A stretch of 64,000 nucleotides of DNA, taken from positions 1 to 64,000 of the forward strand of contig CAJTRL010000009.1 of the NCBI GenBank assembly GCA_910578715.1. Reading direction: 5' to 3'. A program made the position numbers and the translations under genes. The notes under the pieces were generated by a model. It did not search any database. It saw nothing but the letters and a program-made list of their open reading frames with translations, and was not told the origin of the DNA. Source of the stretch: an uncultured Lachnospiraceae bacterium. GTDB taxonomy: Bacteria; Bacillota; Clostridia; Lachnospirales; Lachnospiraceae. This document shows, piece after piece, positions 54,488-63,517 of the stretch. Numbering within the stretch: the first letter of the stretch is position 1; each line of letters begins with the position of its first letter.

Positions 54488-55967
54488 GAGCGCTTTTCCG
54501 CCGGACTTCCTCTGGGGAGGCGCCATTGCGGCCAACCAGACGGAAGGCGCATGGAGGGAAGACGGAAAAGGGGAATCTGTTGCGGACCATATTACTGCGG
54601 GGACAAAAACATCCCCGCGGCGGTTTACCGAAAAAATTCGTGCGGAAGAATTTTATCCGAGTCATCAGGCAGTGGATTTTTACCACCATTATAAGGAGGA
54701 TATCGCGCTGTTTGCGGAAATGGGAATGCGCGTTCTTCGCCTGTCCATTGCGTGGAGCCGGATTTTTCCGGAAGGGGACGAGGAGAAGCCGAATGAAAAG
54801 GGAATCGCTTTTTACAGGAATGTATTTGAAGAATGCCGCAGATACGGCATGGAACCGATGGTAACTTTGTCCCACTATGAGATGCCCTATGGATTATGCA
54901 GAAAATACGGTGGATGGGGAAACCGGAAACTGATTGATTTTTTCCTACGCTATTGTGAGACGGTGTTTCAGGCTTATGCCGGACAGGTGCGGTTCTGGCT
55001 GACTTTCAATGAGATGAATACGCTTGTAAGCCGCTTCGGTACGCTGCTTGGAGCCGGGATTCTGCCTGAGGACGGTAGGGACCTTTTCGGGATGGACAAA
55101 ATGGGAATGCCGGAGACGGCGGAGGAACAGAGCCGCAGATTTACGGCGCTGCATCATCAGTTTGTGGCCGGAGCAAAGGCGGTCAGACTGGCACATGAAA
55201 TCGACCCGGCAAACCGGGTGGGCTGTATGCTTTCTGCGGCGGGCGTTTATCCATATACCTGCAGCCCGGACGATGTGCTGGAAGCGCAGCGGCAGATGAA
55301 CCGGAGCAGCTGGTTTTGCGGAGACGTGTGCATCAGAGGAGCATATCCGTATTTTATGAATCGCTATTTCCGGGAAAACGGCATCGAAATTGTGAAAGAC
55401 AGGGAAGATGAACAGATACTGCGGGCCGGATGTGCAGATTTTCTCAGCTTCAGCTATTACAGTTCCCGCTGTGCGACTGCGGATAAGGAGGTTGTTAAAT
55501 CTGCGGGAAATATGATGCTTGGCGTCGCCAATCCGTATCTTGCGGCAAGTGAATGGGGCTGGACGATTGATGCCAAAGGATTGCGGTATTTACTGAACGA
55601 GCTTTACAGCCGGTACGGGATTCCCCTGATGGTCGTTGAAAACGGACTTGGGGCCGTCGATGAGCCGGGAGAAGGCGGCCGGATTCATGATGACTATCGT
55701 ATTGCTTATCTTCGCGCACATGTGGAACAAATGAGAGAGGCCGTTGAGGATGGCGTGGAACTGATGGGTTATACGCCCTGGAGCTGTATTGATTTAATCA
55801 GTGCGAGCACCGGAGAGATGAAGAAACGATACGGATTTATTTATGTTGATAAGGATAACCGGGGAAATGGGACGCTGAAGCGGAGTAAAAAGGATTCTTT
55901 TTACTGGTATCAGCGTTGTATCGCGAGCAATGGCGCCGATTTGGGAGGGGACGGATATGCTGACTAA
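54471..55967 (+). CDS. Glycoside hydrolase family 1 (6-phospho-beta-glycosidase)
   Basis: A 498-residue cytosolic glycosidase. FLWGGAIAANQTEGAW at the N-terminus, the acid/base Glu in FWLTFNEMN, and the nucleophile Glu in LMVVENGLGA are intact. MGYTPWSCIDLISAS and KRYGFIYVD near the end match 6-phospho-beta-glucosidases. AAGGAGG precedes ATG 54471, inside the end of the IIC gene. It likely cleaves the phosphorylated sugar imported by the adjacent PTS. Confidence 0.93.
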   Translation: MSKEHRSAFPPDFLWGGAIAANQTEGAWREDGKGESVADHITAGTKTSPRRFTEKIRAEEFYPSHQAVDFYHHYKEDIALFAEMGMRVLRLSIAWSRIFPEGDEEKPNEKGIAFYRNVFEECRRYGMEPMVTLSHYEMPYGLCRKYGGWGNRKLIDFFLRYCETVFQAYAGQVRFWLTFNEMNTLVSRFGTLLGAGILPEDGRDLFGMDKMGMPETAEEQSRRFTALHHQFVAGAKAVRLAHEIDPANRVGCMLSAAGVYPYTCSPDDVLEAQRQMNRSSWFCGDVCIRGAYPYFMNRYFRENGIEIVKDREDEQILRAGCADFLSFSYYSSRCATADKEVVKSAGNMMLGVANPYLAASEWGWTIDAKGLRYLLNELYSRYGIPLMVVENGLGAVDEPGEGGRIHDDYRIAYLRAHVEQMREAVEDGVELMGYTPWSCIDLISASTGEMKKRYGFIYVDKDNRGNGTLKRSKKDSFYWYQRCIASNGADLGGDGYAD

Positions 55968-56223
55968 AAAACTCGAAATTACCAATAAAACAGGGCTTCA
56001 TGCCCGTCCGGCTTCGGATTTTGTCATGGAAGCCAAAAAATATGCGTCGAAAGTAACAATCTGCAGAGAAGGGGGAACGCCCGTAAACGCCAAGTCCATT
56101 GTGCGCCTGCTGGCGGAAGGAATCGGACAGGGAACGAAAATCGAGCTTTCAACGGAAGGCGAGGATGAGGAAGCTGCGATGGTGACGCTTGCCGCAATCA
56201 TAGAAAGCGGATTTGGAGAGTAA
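55957..56223 (+). CDS. HPr-family phosphocarrier
   Basis: An 88-residue PTS carrier. The active His is in TGLHARPASDF (His15 position) and the regulatory Ser in VNAKSIVRLL (Ser46 position). It overlaps the GH1 gene and precedes an enzyme I gene. An operon-specific HPr with Ser46 could still be regulated by HPr kinase. Confidence 0.93.
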   Translation: MLTKKLEITNKTGLHARPASDFVMEAKKYASKVTICREGGTPVNAKSIVRLLAEGIGQGTKIELSTEGEDEEAAMVTLAAIIESGFGE

Positions 56224-56286
56224 GGAGCGGCAGCGGACAAGGGAAAAGGGCGGCAGCAGATAATCTGTGAAAAGGAGGGACAGGCG

Positions 56287-58017
56287 ATGGCAGAAAAAAG
56301 AACGCAGCGGACGGTGCTGACCGGGAATCCGGTATCGGCCGGAGCCGCGGTGGCAGAAGCCTTTGTCTATAAACCGCAGAAGATGGAAATCGGCCGGATT
56401 TATTATGATGCCGGAAAAAAGAAAGAAAAGCTGGATGCTTTTCATCGGACGGTAGAATTGGCGAAGGAAGAACTGACGCAGCTTGCAAAACAGTTTGAAG
56501 AAGAGAATGGGGAGCAGTCCGGTATTTTTCTGGCACATCGTGAAATGCTGGAGGATGAGGAACTGATTTCGGAAACGGAGCTTGCTATCCGGGATGAGCT
56601 TTTGGAACCGGACAGCGCAATCGAGAAAGTATTTTCTGAATTTGCCGGGCTGCTCGGGCAGGTGGAGGATGAACTGATTGCGGCGCGCGCCGCAGATTTG
56701 CATGACGTAAAAAAGCGGTTACAGCGTATTTATCAGGGCAGAACAGAAAAAAAACTTTCCGCGCCTGGGAAGGATGTCATCATTATTGCATACGACCTGC
56801 TTCCCAGCGATACGGCATCTCTGGACCGCAGGCATGTAAAGGGAATTATTACGGAAAAAGGCGGATGCAATTCCCATTCGGCAATTCTTGCGAGGAGCTT
56901 CCGGATTCCGGCGGTATCCGGCGTATCAGGCGCGGTTGATAAGATTTTTGATGGGATGTATCTCGCCCTTGATGCGGGGAAGGGAGAAGTAATTCTGGAC
57001 CCGACGGATGAAGATACGAAAAAGTGTCTTGCCATGTGCGGGGAGGAACGGAAGAAACGCTCTGAGGAAGCACAGTATCGGCAGAGGCTGGGTATCATGG
57101 GAGACGGAACGAAGATAGAACTGGGAATCAATATCGGCTCCTGTACATTTGACGCTTTGGGTGAATCTTATGATTTTGTCGGCTTGTTCCGCACGGAATT
57201 TCTGTATATGGAAAAAAATACGCTTCCAACAGAGGAAGAGCAGTTTGCGGCTTATCGGAAAGTTCTTCTTCAGGCGGAGGGAAAACCGGTGACGCTTCGG
57301 ACGCTGGATATCGGCGGAGACAAAACACTGCCTTATATGGAACTGCCCAAAGAAGAAAATCCATTTCTCGGCATCCGTGCGCTGCGCCTGTGCTTTTCCA
57401 GACCGGACATTTTTATTACACAGCTTCGGGCCGCTCTGCGGGCTTCCGTTTACGGAGAACTTAGGCTGATGTTTCCGATGACGGGTGGAATGGAGGATAT
57501 TTACCGCGCGAAGGCTTATGTAAAAGAAACGATGAAAAAACTGGACGAAGAACAGGTGCCATATGATAAAAATATAAGAACAGGTGTTATGATTGAGACC
57601 CCGGCCATGTCGATTATTGCGGATATGGCGGCGGAAGTAGTAGATTTTGCCAGCATCGGTTCCAATGATTTGACACAGTATGTCAGCGCGGCGGACAGGA
57701 TGAACCCGGAAGTTTCTTCTTATTATCAGAACTGCTCTCCAGCAATGCTCAGATTGCTTGCATCGGTTTTTGGCGCTTTTGCCAAAGCGGGCAAACCTAT
57801 ATCGGTTTGCGGGGAAATGGCGGGAGATTCCGGACTGACAGCGCTGCTTATCGGACTCGGAGCGCGAAAACTCAGTATGAGCGCATCGTGTCTGTCCGGC
57901 GTCAAAGCGGCACTGTCCGGAATAACGATAGAAGAAGCGGAAGAACTGGCGGCACGGTGTAGTACAATGCGGACACAGGATGAAATTCTGCAATATCTTT
58001 ACACCCCAAAACCGTAA
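56287..58017 (+). CDS. ptsI: PTS enzyme I (phosphoenolpyruvate-protein phosphotransferase)
   Basis: A 576-residue soluble enzyme. The phospho-His is in GGCNSHSAILARS near residue 193. The PEP-binding region shows LFRTEFLYM, LRTLDIGGDK, and NDLTQYVSAADR. The C-terminal Cys is in ISVCGEMAGD. With the adjacent HPr it gives this operon a private phosphate chain from PEP. It may be a second ptsI copy. Confidence 0.95.
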   Translation: MAEKRTQRTVLTGNPVSAGAAVAEAFVYKPQKMEIGRIYYDAGKKKEKLDAFHRTVELAKEELTQLAKQFEEENGEQSGIFLAHREMLEDEELISETELAIRDELLEPDSAIEKVFSEFAGLLGQVEDELIAARAADLHDVKKRLQRIYQGRTEKKLSAPGKDVIIIAYDLLPSDTASLDRRHVKGIITEKGGCNSHSAILARSFRIPAVSGVSGAVDKIFDGMYLALDAGKGEVILDPTDEDTKKCLAMCGEERKKRSEEAQYRQRLGIMGDGTKIELGINIGSCTFDALGESYDFVGLFRTEFLYMEKNTLPTEEEQFAAYRKVLLQAEGKPVTLRTLDIGGDKTLPYMELPKEENPFLGIRALRLCFSRPDIFITQLRAALRASVYGELRLMFPMTGGMEDIYRAKAYVKETMKKLDEEQVPYDKNIRTGVMIETPAMSIIADMAAEVVDFASIGSNDLTQYVSAADRMNPEVSSYYQNCSPAMLRLLASVFGAFAKAGKPISVCGEMAGDSGLTALLIGLGARKLSMSASCLSGVKAALSGITIEEAEELAARCSTMRTQDEILQYLYTPKP

Positions 58018-58035
58018 TATGGGAAATGGAAGCGC

Positions 58036-59442
58036 CTATTCCCGCCCATCCCAGCAATAAGTACACAGCTTTGATTTATCAATACCGACCGATTCAACCA
58101 TATCATCCAGACGGTTATAACGGAGAGAAGTGAAATTGAGCTTCTCTCTTATTTTTTCCAGCATATCGTGGTACTGCATGGATTCCGGGTCCGCATAGGC
58201 GGTCAGATTGGGATATTTATTGTCGGATTCCATTTCCTGAATGACCTGACGCGTAATCAGCTCCATTTCGGACGTTGACCGGGAGAAATTCAGGTATTTA
58301 CAGCCGAAAAGAAGCGGCGGGCATGCCGGGCGGATATGGACTTCCTTCGCACCGCTCTGATACAGAAATTCCGTCGTTTCCCGCAGCTGTGTCCCGCGCA
58401 CGATGGAATCGTCAATCAAAAGCAGGCTGCGGTCCTTGATAAGGTCGTGAACCGGAATCAGCTTCATCTTGGCAATCAGATTCCGTTTGCTCTGAATGGT
58501 AGGCATGAACGAGCGGGGCCAGGTCGGCGTATACTTGATGAAAGGTCTGGAAAAAGGGATTCCGGATTCATTTGCATAGCCGATTGCATGCGCTGTGCCG
58601 GAGTCCGGCACGCCCGCTACGATGTCCGGCTTCACATCATCCCGCTGTGCCAGTTTGGCGCCGCAGTGATAGCGCATCTGCTCCACGCTGATACCCTCGT
58701 AAGAGGAAGAGGGATAGCCGTAATAAACCCAGAGAAAGGTACAGATTTTCATTTCGCTGCCCGGAGCGGCAAGGGTTCTTACCCCTTCCGGGGTGACAAT
58801 TGCAATTTCACCGGGGCCTAGTTCCCTCTCATCCTGATATCCCAGATTCAGATAGGCAAAACTTTCAAAAGAAACGCAGCAGCCGGTGTCTTTTTTCCCA
58901 ATAACGAGCGGTGTACGCCCCAGACGGTCTCTGGCGGCATAAATGCCTTTCGGCGTCATCAACAGCATCGTCATGGAACCTTCAATCAGCTCCTGGGCAT
59001 ACTGCAGTCCTTCAATCAGGTTGTCTTTCTGGTTGATAATGGCGGCCACAAGCTCGGTCGCGTTAATATCGCCGCCGCTCATTTCCAGAAAATGTGCGTG
59101 GCCGCTCTGAAAAAGCTGTCCGACGATTTCTTCTTTGTTATTGATTCTGCCAACGGTGGTGATGGCGTATGTACCGTGATGGGAACGGATGATAAGCGGC
59201 TGAGGCTCGTAGTCGGAGATACTGCCGATGCCCAGAGAGCCGCTCATTTTATTGATATCTTTGTCAAATTTCGTGCGGAACGGTGCGTTTTCGATGTTGT
59301 GGATGGCTCGGTCAAAGCCGCTCTGCTGATTATAAACGGCCATACCGGCCCGCCTCGTGCCGAGATGGGAATGATAATCCGTGCCAAAAAATAAATCAAA
59401 AGTGCAGTCTTCCTTAGATGCGACGCCAAAAAATCCGCCCAT
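58036..59442 (-). CDS. PurF paralogue lacking the glutaminase cysteine
   Basis: A 468-residue homologue of amidophosphoribosyltransferase. The N-terminus reads MGGFFGVASKED where active PurF has CGVFG, so the Ntn nucleophile Cys is absent. The PRTase signature SLLLIDDSIVRGTQL is intact, as are SGTAHAIGYA and RPACPPLLFG. ATG 59442 has GGAGG 5 bases upstream. It may use ammonia, act as a regulatory subunit, or have another PRPP-dependent role. It is far from the pur cluster and followed by no partner. Confidence 0.85.
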   Translation of the reverse strand: MGGFFGVASKEDCTFDLFFGTDYHSHLGTRRAGMAVYNQQSGFDRAIHNIENAPFRTKFDKDINKMSGSLGIGSISDYEPQPLIIRSHHGTYAITTVGRINNKEEIVGQLFQSGHAHFLEMSGGDINATELVAAIINQKDNLIEGLQYAQELIEGSMTMLLMTPKGIYAARDRLGRTPLVIGKKDTGCCVSFESFAYLNLGYQDERELGPGEIAIVTPEGVRTLAAPGSEMKICTFLWVYYGYPSSSYEGISVEQMRYHCGAKLAQRDDVKPDIVAGVPDSGTAHAIGYANESGIPFSRPFIKYTPTWPRSFMPTIQSKRNLIAKMKLIPVHDLIKDRSLLLIDDSIVRGTQLRETTEFLYQSGAKEVHIRPACPPLLFGCKYLNFSRSTSEMELITRQVIQEMESDNKYPNLTAYADPESMQYHDMLEKIREKLNFTSLRYNRLDDMVESVGIDKSKLCTYCWDGRE

Positions 59443-59551
59443 AATGTCCTCCATATTCTGTCTTTGCGCATTAGATGTTAATGATACTATTATTAGTATA
59501 TAAAAATTCACAGGACAGGGCAATGGGGTATTTGAAAAAATTGAAATCCGC

Positions 59552-59580
59552 TTGACGTATGGCGTGATAAAAGGTATAAT
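59552..59580 (+). promoter_or_regulatory. Promoter of the riboswitch-exporter unit
   Basis: TTGACG and TATAAT are separated by 17 bases, very close to consensus. Transcription would start about 7 bases later, just before the riboswitch. Confidence 0.85.
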
Positions 59581-59587
59581 ACAAACA

Positions 59588-59707
59588 CGAATGAGGGAGT
59601 AGTCGGCACCGGAAACGTGCGGTATATCAACATACTGGCGAAAGCCTGGTATATCTTAATTGATGAGACTCATGTGGGGCGTAGTTGCTGTGCATGTGTC
59701 TTTTTTT
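59588..59707 (+). promoter_or_regulatory. yybP-ykoY (Mn2+) riboswitch with overlapping terminator
   Basis: The aptamer shows the family hallmarks GGGAGTAG and ATCAACATACT. P1 closes with ATGAG (59591-59595) and CTCAT (59669-59673). The terminator arm GAGACTCATG (59665-59674) pairs with CATGTGTC (59693-59700), followed by seven T. Because this arm overlaps the 3' strand of P1, Mn2+ binding should block termination. The exporter gene downstream fits this ON-switch logic. Confidence 0.88.
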
Positions 59708-59807
59708 GTAAAACAGGAAAGTCTGTAAATCTTCGATTGCATCCTGTGAAAGAGGCGGATACAGCAATGTACCCGCTATTTTTGACAAAAGAAAGGATGT
59801 GGCAAAG

Positions 59808-60494
59808 ATGACAGTTTTTCTGACAGTTCTATTCACGATTTTCATTGCGGAGATGGGGGACAAAACCCAGTTATTGCTCGTGGCGATGGCCGGAAAGTAT
59901 AAGGTTTCCGACATTCTGACAGGAACCTGGCTGGCGACGGTATTGCTGAATGTGCTGGCCGTAGGAGTGGGAGCGGCGCTTGGCAGCTACCTGGACATGA
60001 GAATTATCAAACTGGCGGCCGGCCTGGCCTTCTTCTGGTTTGCCTATTCGACGTTGCGAGGGGAAAAAGAAGAGGAAGAAAAGGAAATCAAACATAAGGC
60101 GGGCCCGGTTCTGGCGATTTTCGGCTCTTTTTTCATCGGGGAGCTCGGCGATAAGACGCAGCTTTCCGCGATTACCCTCGCCGCCAACTACACACAGCAC
60201 CAGTTTATGAGCGCCTTCCAGGTATTTCTTGGATGTACGCTCGGCCTGATTCTTGCGGATTTGATAGGGCTGATTGTCGGCGTTGTTCTGAAAAGCAAGA
60301 TGCCGACCGGCATCCTGAATGCGCTTTCCTTCGCGATTTTTGCGGTTTTCGGCGTGGCAAGCATCCGGGAAGCTATGCTGTTAATTTTTGGAGCGGGGAC
60401 AAAAGCAGTGGTCTGTTATCTTATCATAACAGTTGTTTTTGCTGTTTTCTGCCTGGCTGCTTTTGGAAAAAGACGGGCCGGAAAACATTCTTAA
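59808..60494 (+). CDS. TMEM165/GDT1 (UPF0016) family Mn2+ exporter
   Basis: A 228-residue membrane protein with about six helices in two halves. Each half has the E-x-GD-K-T motif: IAEMGDKTQLLL near residue 14 and IGELGDKTQLSA near residue 110. These acidic motifs bind Ca2+ or Mn2+ in the family. ATG 59808 was chosen because it begins directly at the first helix with GAAAGGA upstream. Control by the Mn2+ riboswitch supports manganese export. Confidence 0.92.
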   Translation: MTVFLTVLFTIFIAEMGDKTQLLLVAMAGKYKVSDILTGTWLATVLLNVLAVGVGAALGSYLDMRIIKLAAGLAFFWFAYSTLRGEKEEEEKEIKHKAGPVLAIFGSFFIGELGDKTQLSAITLAANYTQHQFMSAFQVFLGCTLGLILADLIGLIVGVVLKSKMPTGILNALSFAIFAVFGVASIREAMLLIFGAGTKAVVCYLIITVVFAVFCLAAFGKRRAGKHS

Positions 60495-60521
60495 AACGCA
60501 TGGAGAAAGGACATCATCCAT

Positions 60522-61505
60522 ATGATTTTTAAATGTAGTAACTGCGGCGGCAATACGGTTTATGAGCCGTCCAGGAAAAAAATGTACTGTCCGCACTGTG
60601 AAAGCCTGGACAGCGAAAATATCGTTCACGATGGTTCCCTGGCACAGTGCGGGAACTGTGGTGCACCCCTGACGCCCGGACAGTACGAGTCGGCGGGAAG
60701 ATGTGCGCACTGTGGCAGTTATATTGTTTACGACGAACGAATCAGCGGGATTTTTGAACCGCATCTGATTCTGCCATTCAGATTCGACAAAGAAATGGCG
60801 GTAGAACTGCTGAATAAAGAATTTCATAAAAAGACGTTCCTTCCTAGCAGCTTTCTTTCCCAGAAGAGTCTGGAAAAATTACAGGGCATCTATGTTCCTT
60901 TCTGGCTGTACGACTATCAGGCGCACTACGATTTTGAAGGAGAGGGCACAAAAGTGCGGAGCTGGCAGCAGGGAGATACGGAATATACGGAAACTTCCTA
61001 TTTTCATATTATCCGGCAGATGGAGGCGGATTTTGACAGGGTTCCGGTAGATGCTTCTTTTAAGATGGACGACGGCGAAATGGATTTGATGGAGCCTTAC
61101 TCTTATCGGGAGCTGGAGGATTTTGACCCCAAATACATGTCCGGTTTTGAAGGAGAAGTCTATAACCAGAGCGCGCCGGAACTGGAAGGACGCGCCCAGG
61201 TGAAGGTGCGGAATGCGTCGGAAACGCTGATGCAGGGCTCCCTTGCGGGTTACAGCAGCATCCGGCCGGGGAGAAAAGAACTGAACCTTCGCAGAGACGG
61301 TGTCTGCTATGCGCTCATGCCGGTGTGGATGTATCTGTACCAGTATCAGGGAAAGACCTGGCGCTTTCAGGTAAACGGGCAGACCGGAAAAGTAGTCGGC
61401 AAGACGCCTGTATCCAGAGGAAAAGTTTTTTTATACGGCCTGACAACAATGTTTTCCGTCAGCGCAATTTTTTATCTGATAGGTGCCATTCTCGGGATTA
61501 TGTAA
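60522..61505 (+). CDS. Zinc-ribbon membrane protein
   Basis: A 327-residue protein. Two zinc ribbons occupy residues 1-70, with pairs FKCSNCGG, YCPHCES, QCGNCGAP and RCAHCGS. A beta-rich domain follows (about residues 80-285; VPFWLYDYQAHYDFEGEG, VWMYLYQYQGKTWRF). One C-terminal helix (FSVSAIFYLIGAILGIM) anchors it. Such proteins are often mislabelled as PriA helicase because of the ribbon. It is 42 bases upstream of the TPM gene and likely functions with it. Confidence 0.75.
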   Translation: MIFKCSNCGGNTVYEPSRKKMYCPHCESLDSENIVHDGSLAQCGNCGAPLTPGQYESAGRCAHCGSYIVYDERISGIFEPHLILPFRFDKEMAVELLNKEFHKKTFLPSSFLSQKSLEKLQGIYVPFWLYDYQAHYDFEGEGTKVRSWQQGDTEYTETSYFHIIRQMEADFDRVPVDASFKMDDGEMDLMEPYSYRELEDFDPKYMSGFEGEVYNQSAPELEGRAQVKVRNASETLMQGSLAGYSSIRPGRKELNLRRDGVCYALMPVWMYLYQYQGKTWRFQVNGQTGKVVGKTPVSRGKVFLYGLTTMFSVSAIFYLIGAILGIM

Positions 61506-61546
61506 ACCAAAGAGGATGCCGTGCCGGGGTATGAGGGAGAATTGGA

Positions 61547-62428
61547 ATGAGAGAATATTTCAGATATTTTAAATGGGTATTTATCGTAATTGCTGTGCTT
61601 GTGCTGATTCTTGGCGGCGTAAAAGGTGTTCAGAAAGCGGCGTCGGCGATGGGGAAGCATGAACGGACGAATACGGAGTGTTCGACGACGCAGCGCGTCT
61701 TCGATTATGCGGATGTTCTGTCGGATGCGGAAGAGAAAAAGCTGGAAGAACTGATAGCCAGACGGGAGAGCCAGACAGGCTGCGATATTGTTCTGGTTAC
61801 GCTGTTTGAATCGCTGGAAGAGTATGCGAGGGAAATCGAACCGGATGTGCCCTATAATCAGTTTGTCAGAATTTTTGCGGAACAATATTATGAAGAAAAC
61901 AATTTCGGTTATAATAAGCCGAACGGGGATGGCGTTATCCTGGTCGATAACTGGTTCCGGGAGGCCGACGGCAAAATACATACATGGTTCTGCACCACAG
62001 GAATCGTAAAGGATGCTTATTCGGATGCGGATATCGACAGCATTCTGGATGATGTATACCTTTATGTGGAAGACAATCCATACCGTGCCTATAAGACTTA
62101 TGTAAACGAGTTTTACCGCCATATGACAGGGAAACGGTTTCTCAATCTGAACCTTCCGGGATGGCTGCCGATACTGGCCGGAATCATAGCACTAGTTATT
62201 TTTATCCCGGCAAACTGGAAATCCGGGAGCGGCAGCAAAACGACCACGGCGGCTACTTATCTGAACGGCGGAATAGAACATTTTTCCAATAAACAGGATA
62301 TATTTTTAAGAAAGTCCGTTACCAAACGCCATATTGACACGAGCAGCAGCGGCGGAGGCCATAGCGGTGGCGGAGGCGGCGGAGGCGGCGGGGGCGGAAG
62401 CCACGGGGGAGGCGGCCACAGCCGCTGA
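61547..62428 (+). CDS. TPM-domain membrane protein with Gly/Ser/His tail
   Basis: A 293-residue protein. An N-terminal helix (WVFIVIAVLVLILGG) is followed by a TPM domain (about residues 45-190; VFDYADVLSDAEEKKLEELI, PNGDGVILVDNWF). A second helix (PILAGIIALVIFIP) precedes a cytoplasmic tail ending in about 30 Gly, Ser and His residues. The TPM domain is linked to photosystem repair in plants and to unknown envelope roles in bacteria. The poly-Gly tail is typical of this family. Confidence 0.85.
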   Translation: MREYFRYFKWVFIVIAVLVLILGGVKGVQKAASAMGKHERTNTECSTTQRVFDYADVLSDAEEKKLEELIARRESQTGCDIVLVTLFESLEEYAREIEPDVPYNQFVRIFAEQYYEENNFGYNKPNGDGVILVDNWFREADGKIHTWFCTTGIVKDAYSDADIDSILDDVYLYVEDNPYRAYKTYVNEFYRHMTGKRFLNLNLPGWLPILAGIIALVIFIPANWKSGSGSKTTTAATYLNGGIEHFSNKQDIFLRKSVTKRHIDTSSSGGGHSGGGGGGGGGGGSHGGGGHSR

Positions 62429-62510
62429 GCCATTGCGGCACCACCTGATATCCATAAGCACGGCGGCAGCAGTCCGCTTTGGAATTAGATAGAAAGGGAG
62501 ACAATTAAAA

Positions 62511-62933
62511 ATGCAGATTGTACCTACACTAAATTTTGGAGGGGATTGCCGGGAAGCGATTCAGATGTATGAGAAAGCGTTTCAGGGAAAGATTAGTTGT
62601 ATGATTACATACGGAGAAGCGAATGACCCTAAATATAACCCGCTGCTGAAAGAAAATCAAAATGAATATATATACCATTCGGAACTTGTTTTGGATAATC
62701 AGAGAATTATTATGAGCGATAATGTGGATATTGATTTTCAAACATGCTATTCAAACTTTCTTACGATTATGTTTGATACAAAAGAAGAAGTGATAGGGGC
62801 ATATGAAATCATGAAAGAAGGAAGTACAACAATATATCAGCTGGAAGCAACGCCTTATAGTTCCTGCAGGGTTGTTTTTGTGGATAAGTTTGGAATCCGC
62901 TGGGGAATTATGACCGAGCAGACAGAGCGTTGA
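62511..62933 (+). CDS. VOC-superfamily (PhnB-like) protein
   Basis: A 140-residue small metal- or ligand-binding protein. It begins IVPTLNFGGDCREAIQMYEKAF, the usual PhnB/glyoxalase-like opening, and ends VDKFGIRWGIM. A ligand Glu in SCRVVFVDKFG position is not conserved, and no role can be assigned. AAAGGGAG lies upstream. It is AT-richer than its neighbours. Confidence 0.8.
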   Translation: MQIVPTLNFGGDCREAIQMYEKAFQGKISCMITYGEANDPKYNPLLKENQNEYIYHSELVLDNQRIIMSDNVDIDFQTCYSNFLTIMFDTKEEVIGAYEIMKEGSTTIYQLEATPYSSCRVVFVDKFGIRWGIMTEQTER

Positions 62934-62962
62934 GCTTAAAGTCCTTATGCGGACGTGCATAT

Positions 62963-62999
62963 AAAAAACAACCCACATGACGGTATGGGTTGTTTTTTT
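62963..62999. terminator. Bidirectional terminator between VOC gene and rpsT
   Basis: AAAAAACAACCCA pairs with TGGGTTGTTTTTT around a short loop, giving T-runs on both strands. It serves the two convergent genes. Confidence 0.9.
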
Positions 63000-63036
63000 A
63001 TAGGAATATTTATTTTAATCAATATCCGAATGAAAA

Positions 63037-63300
63037 TTAAGCCATCTTATTAACTGCCTGTGCTAAACGGGATACTTTTCTGGAAGCGGTATTCTTATGG
63101 AATACGCCCTTCGAAGCGGCCTTATCAATAGTAGCCGTAGCAGCGAGCAAAGCGGACTTCGCAGCATCCTTGTCGTTCGCGGCAACAGCAGCATTTACTT
63201 TCTTTACAGCAGTCTTAACGCCGGATTTGATAGCTTTATTTCTATCTGCCTTTGTTCTGTTTACTAAGATTCTCTTCTTTGCTGATTTGATATTAGCCAA
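63037..63300 (-). CDS. rpsT: 30S ribosomal protein S20
   Basis: An 87-residue basic protein that binds 16S rRNA. The N-terminus MANIKSAKKRILV and the helical Ala/Lys-rich body are characteristic. The start is TTG at 63300, with AGGAGG 8 bases upstream. A GTG three codons earlier would add residues absent from S20. rpsT next to a divergent gpr is the known Firmicutes order. Confidence 0.95.
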   Translation of the reverse strand: MANIKSAKKRILVNRTKADRNKAIKSGVKTAVKKVNAAVAANDKDAAKSALLAATATIDKAASKGVFHKNTASRKVSRLAQAVNKMA

Positions 63301-63456
63301 GATACACACCTCCTATTACAATCAGATTTTTCAGGAAAGTGTCTCATTAATCCGGACACGGACGTTTTAATGGAAACACACAGCTATTATTGTAGAATAA
63401 CTACTAAATTCTGTCAATACATAATTTGGACATTTTTGCGAAAACTAAAGCCATGC

Positions 63457-63517
63457 ACTTTCAAGTAAAACCAGACTGACCGTGCTTGCACGGGTCAGGC
63501 TGCTTTTACTTGAAAGT
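63457..63517. repeat. Nested palindrome upstream of rpsT
   Basis: The 14-base arms ACTTTCAAGTAAAA/TTTTACTTGAAAGT are perfect. An inner hairpin CTGACC-GTGC-TT-GCAC-GGGTCAG nests inside. Confidence 0.85.

Noticed and set aside
59617..59811. A 64-codon frame upstream of the TMEM165 gene
   Set aside because: It lies inside the riboswitch and its terminator and has no ribosome binding site.
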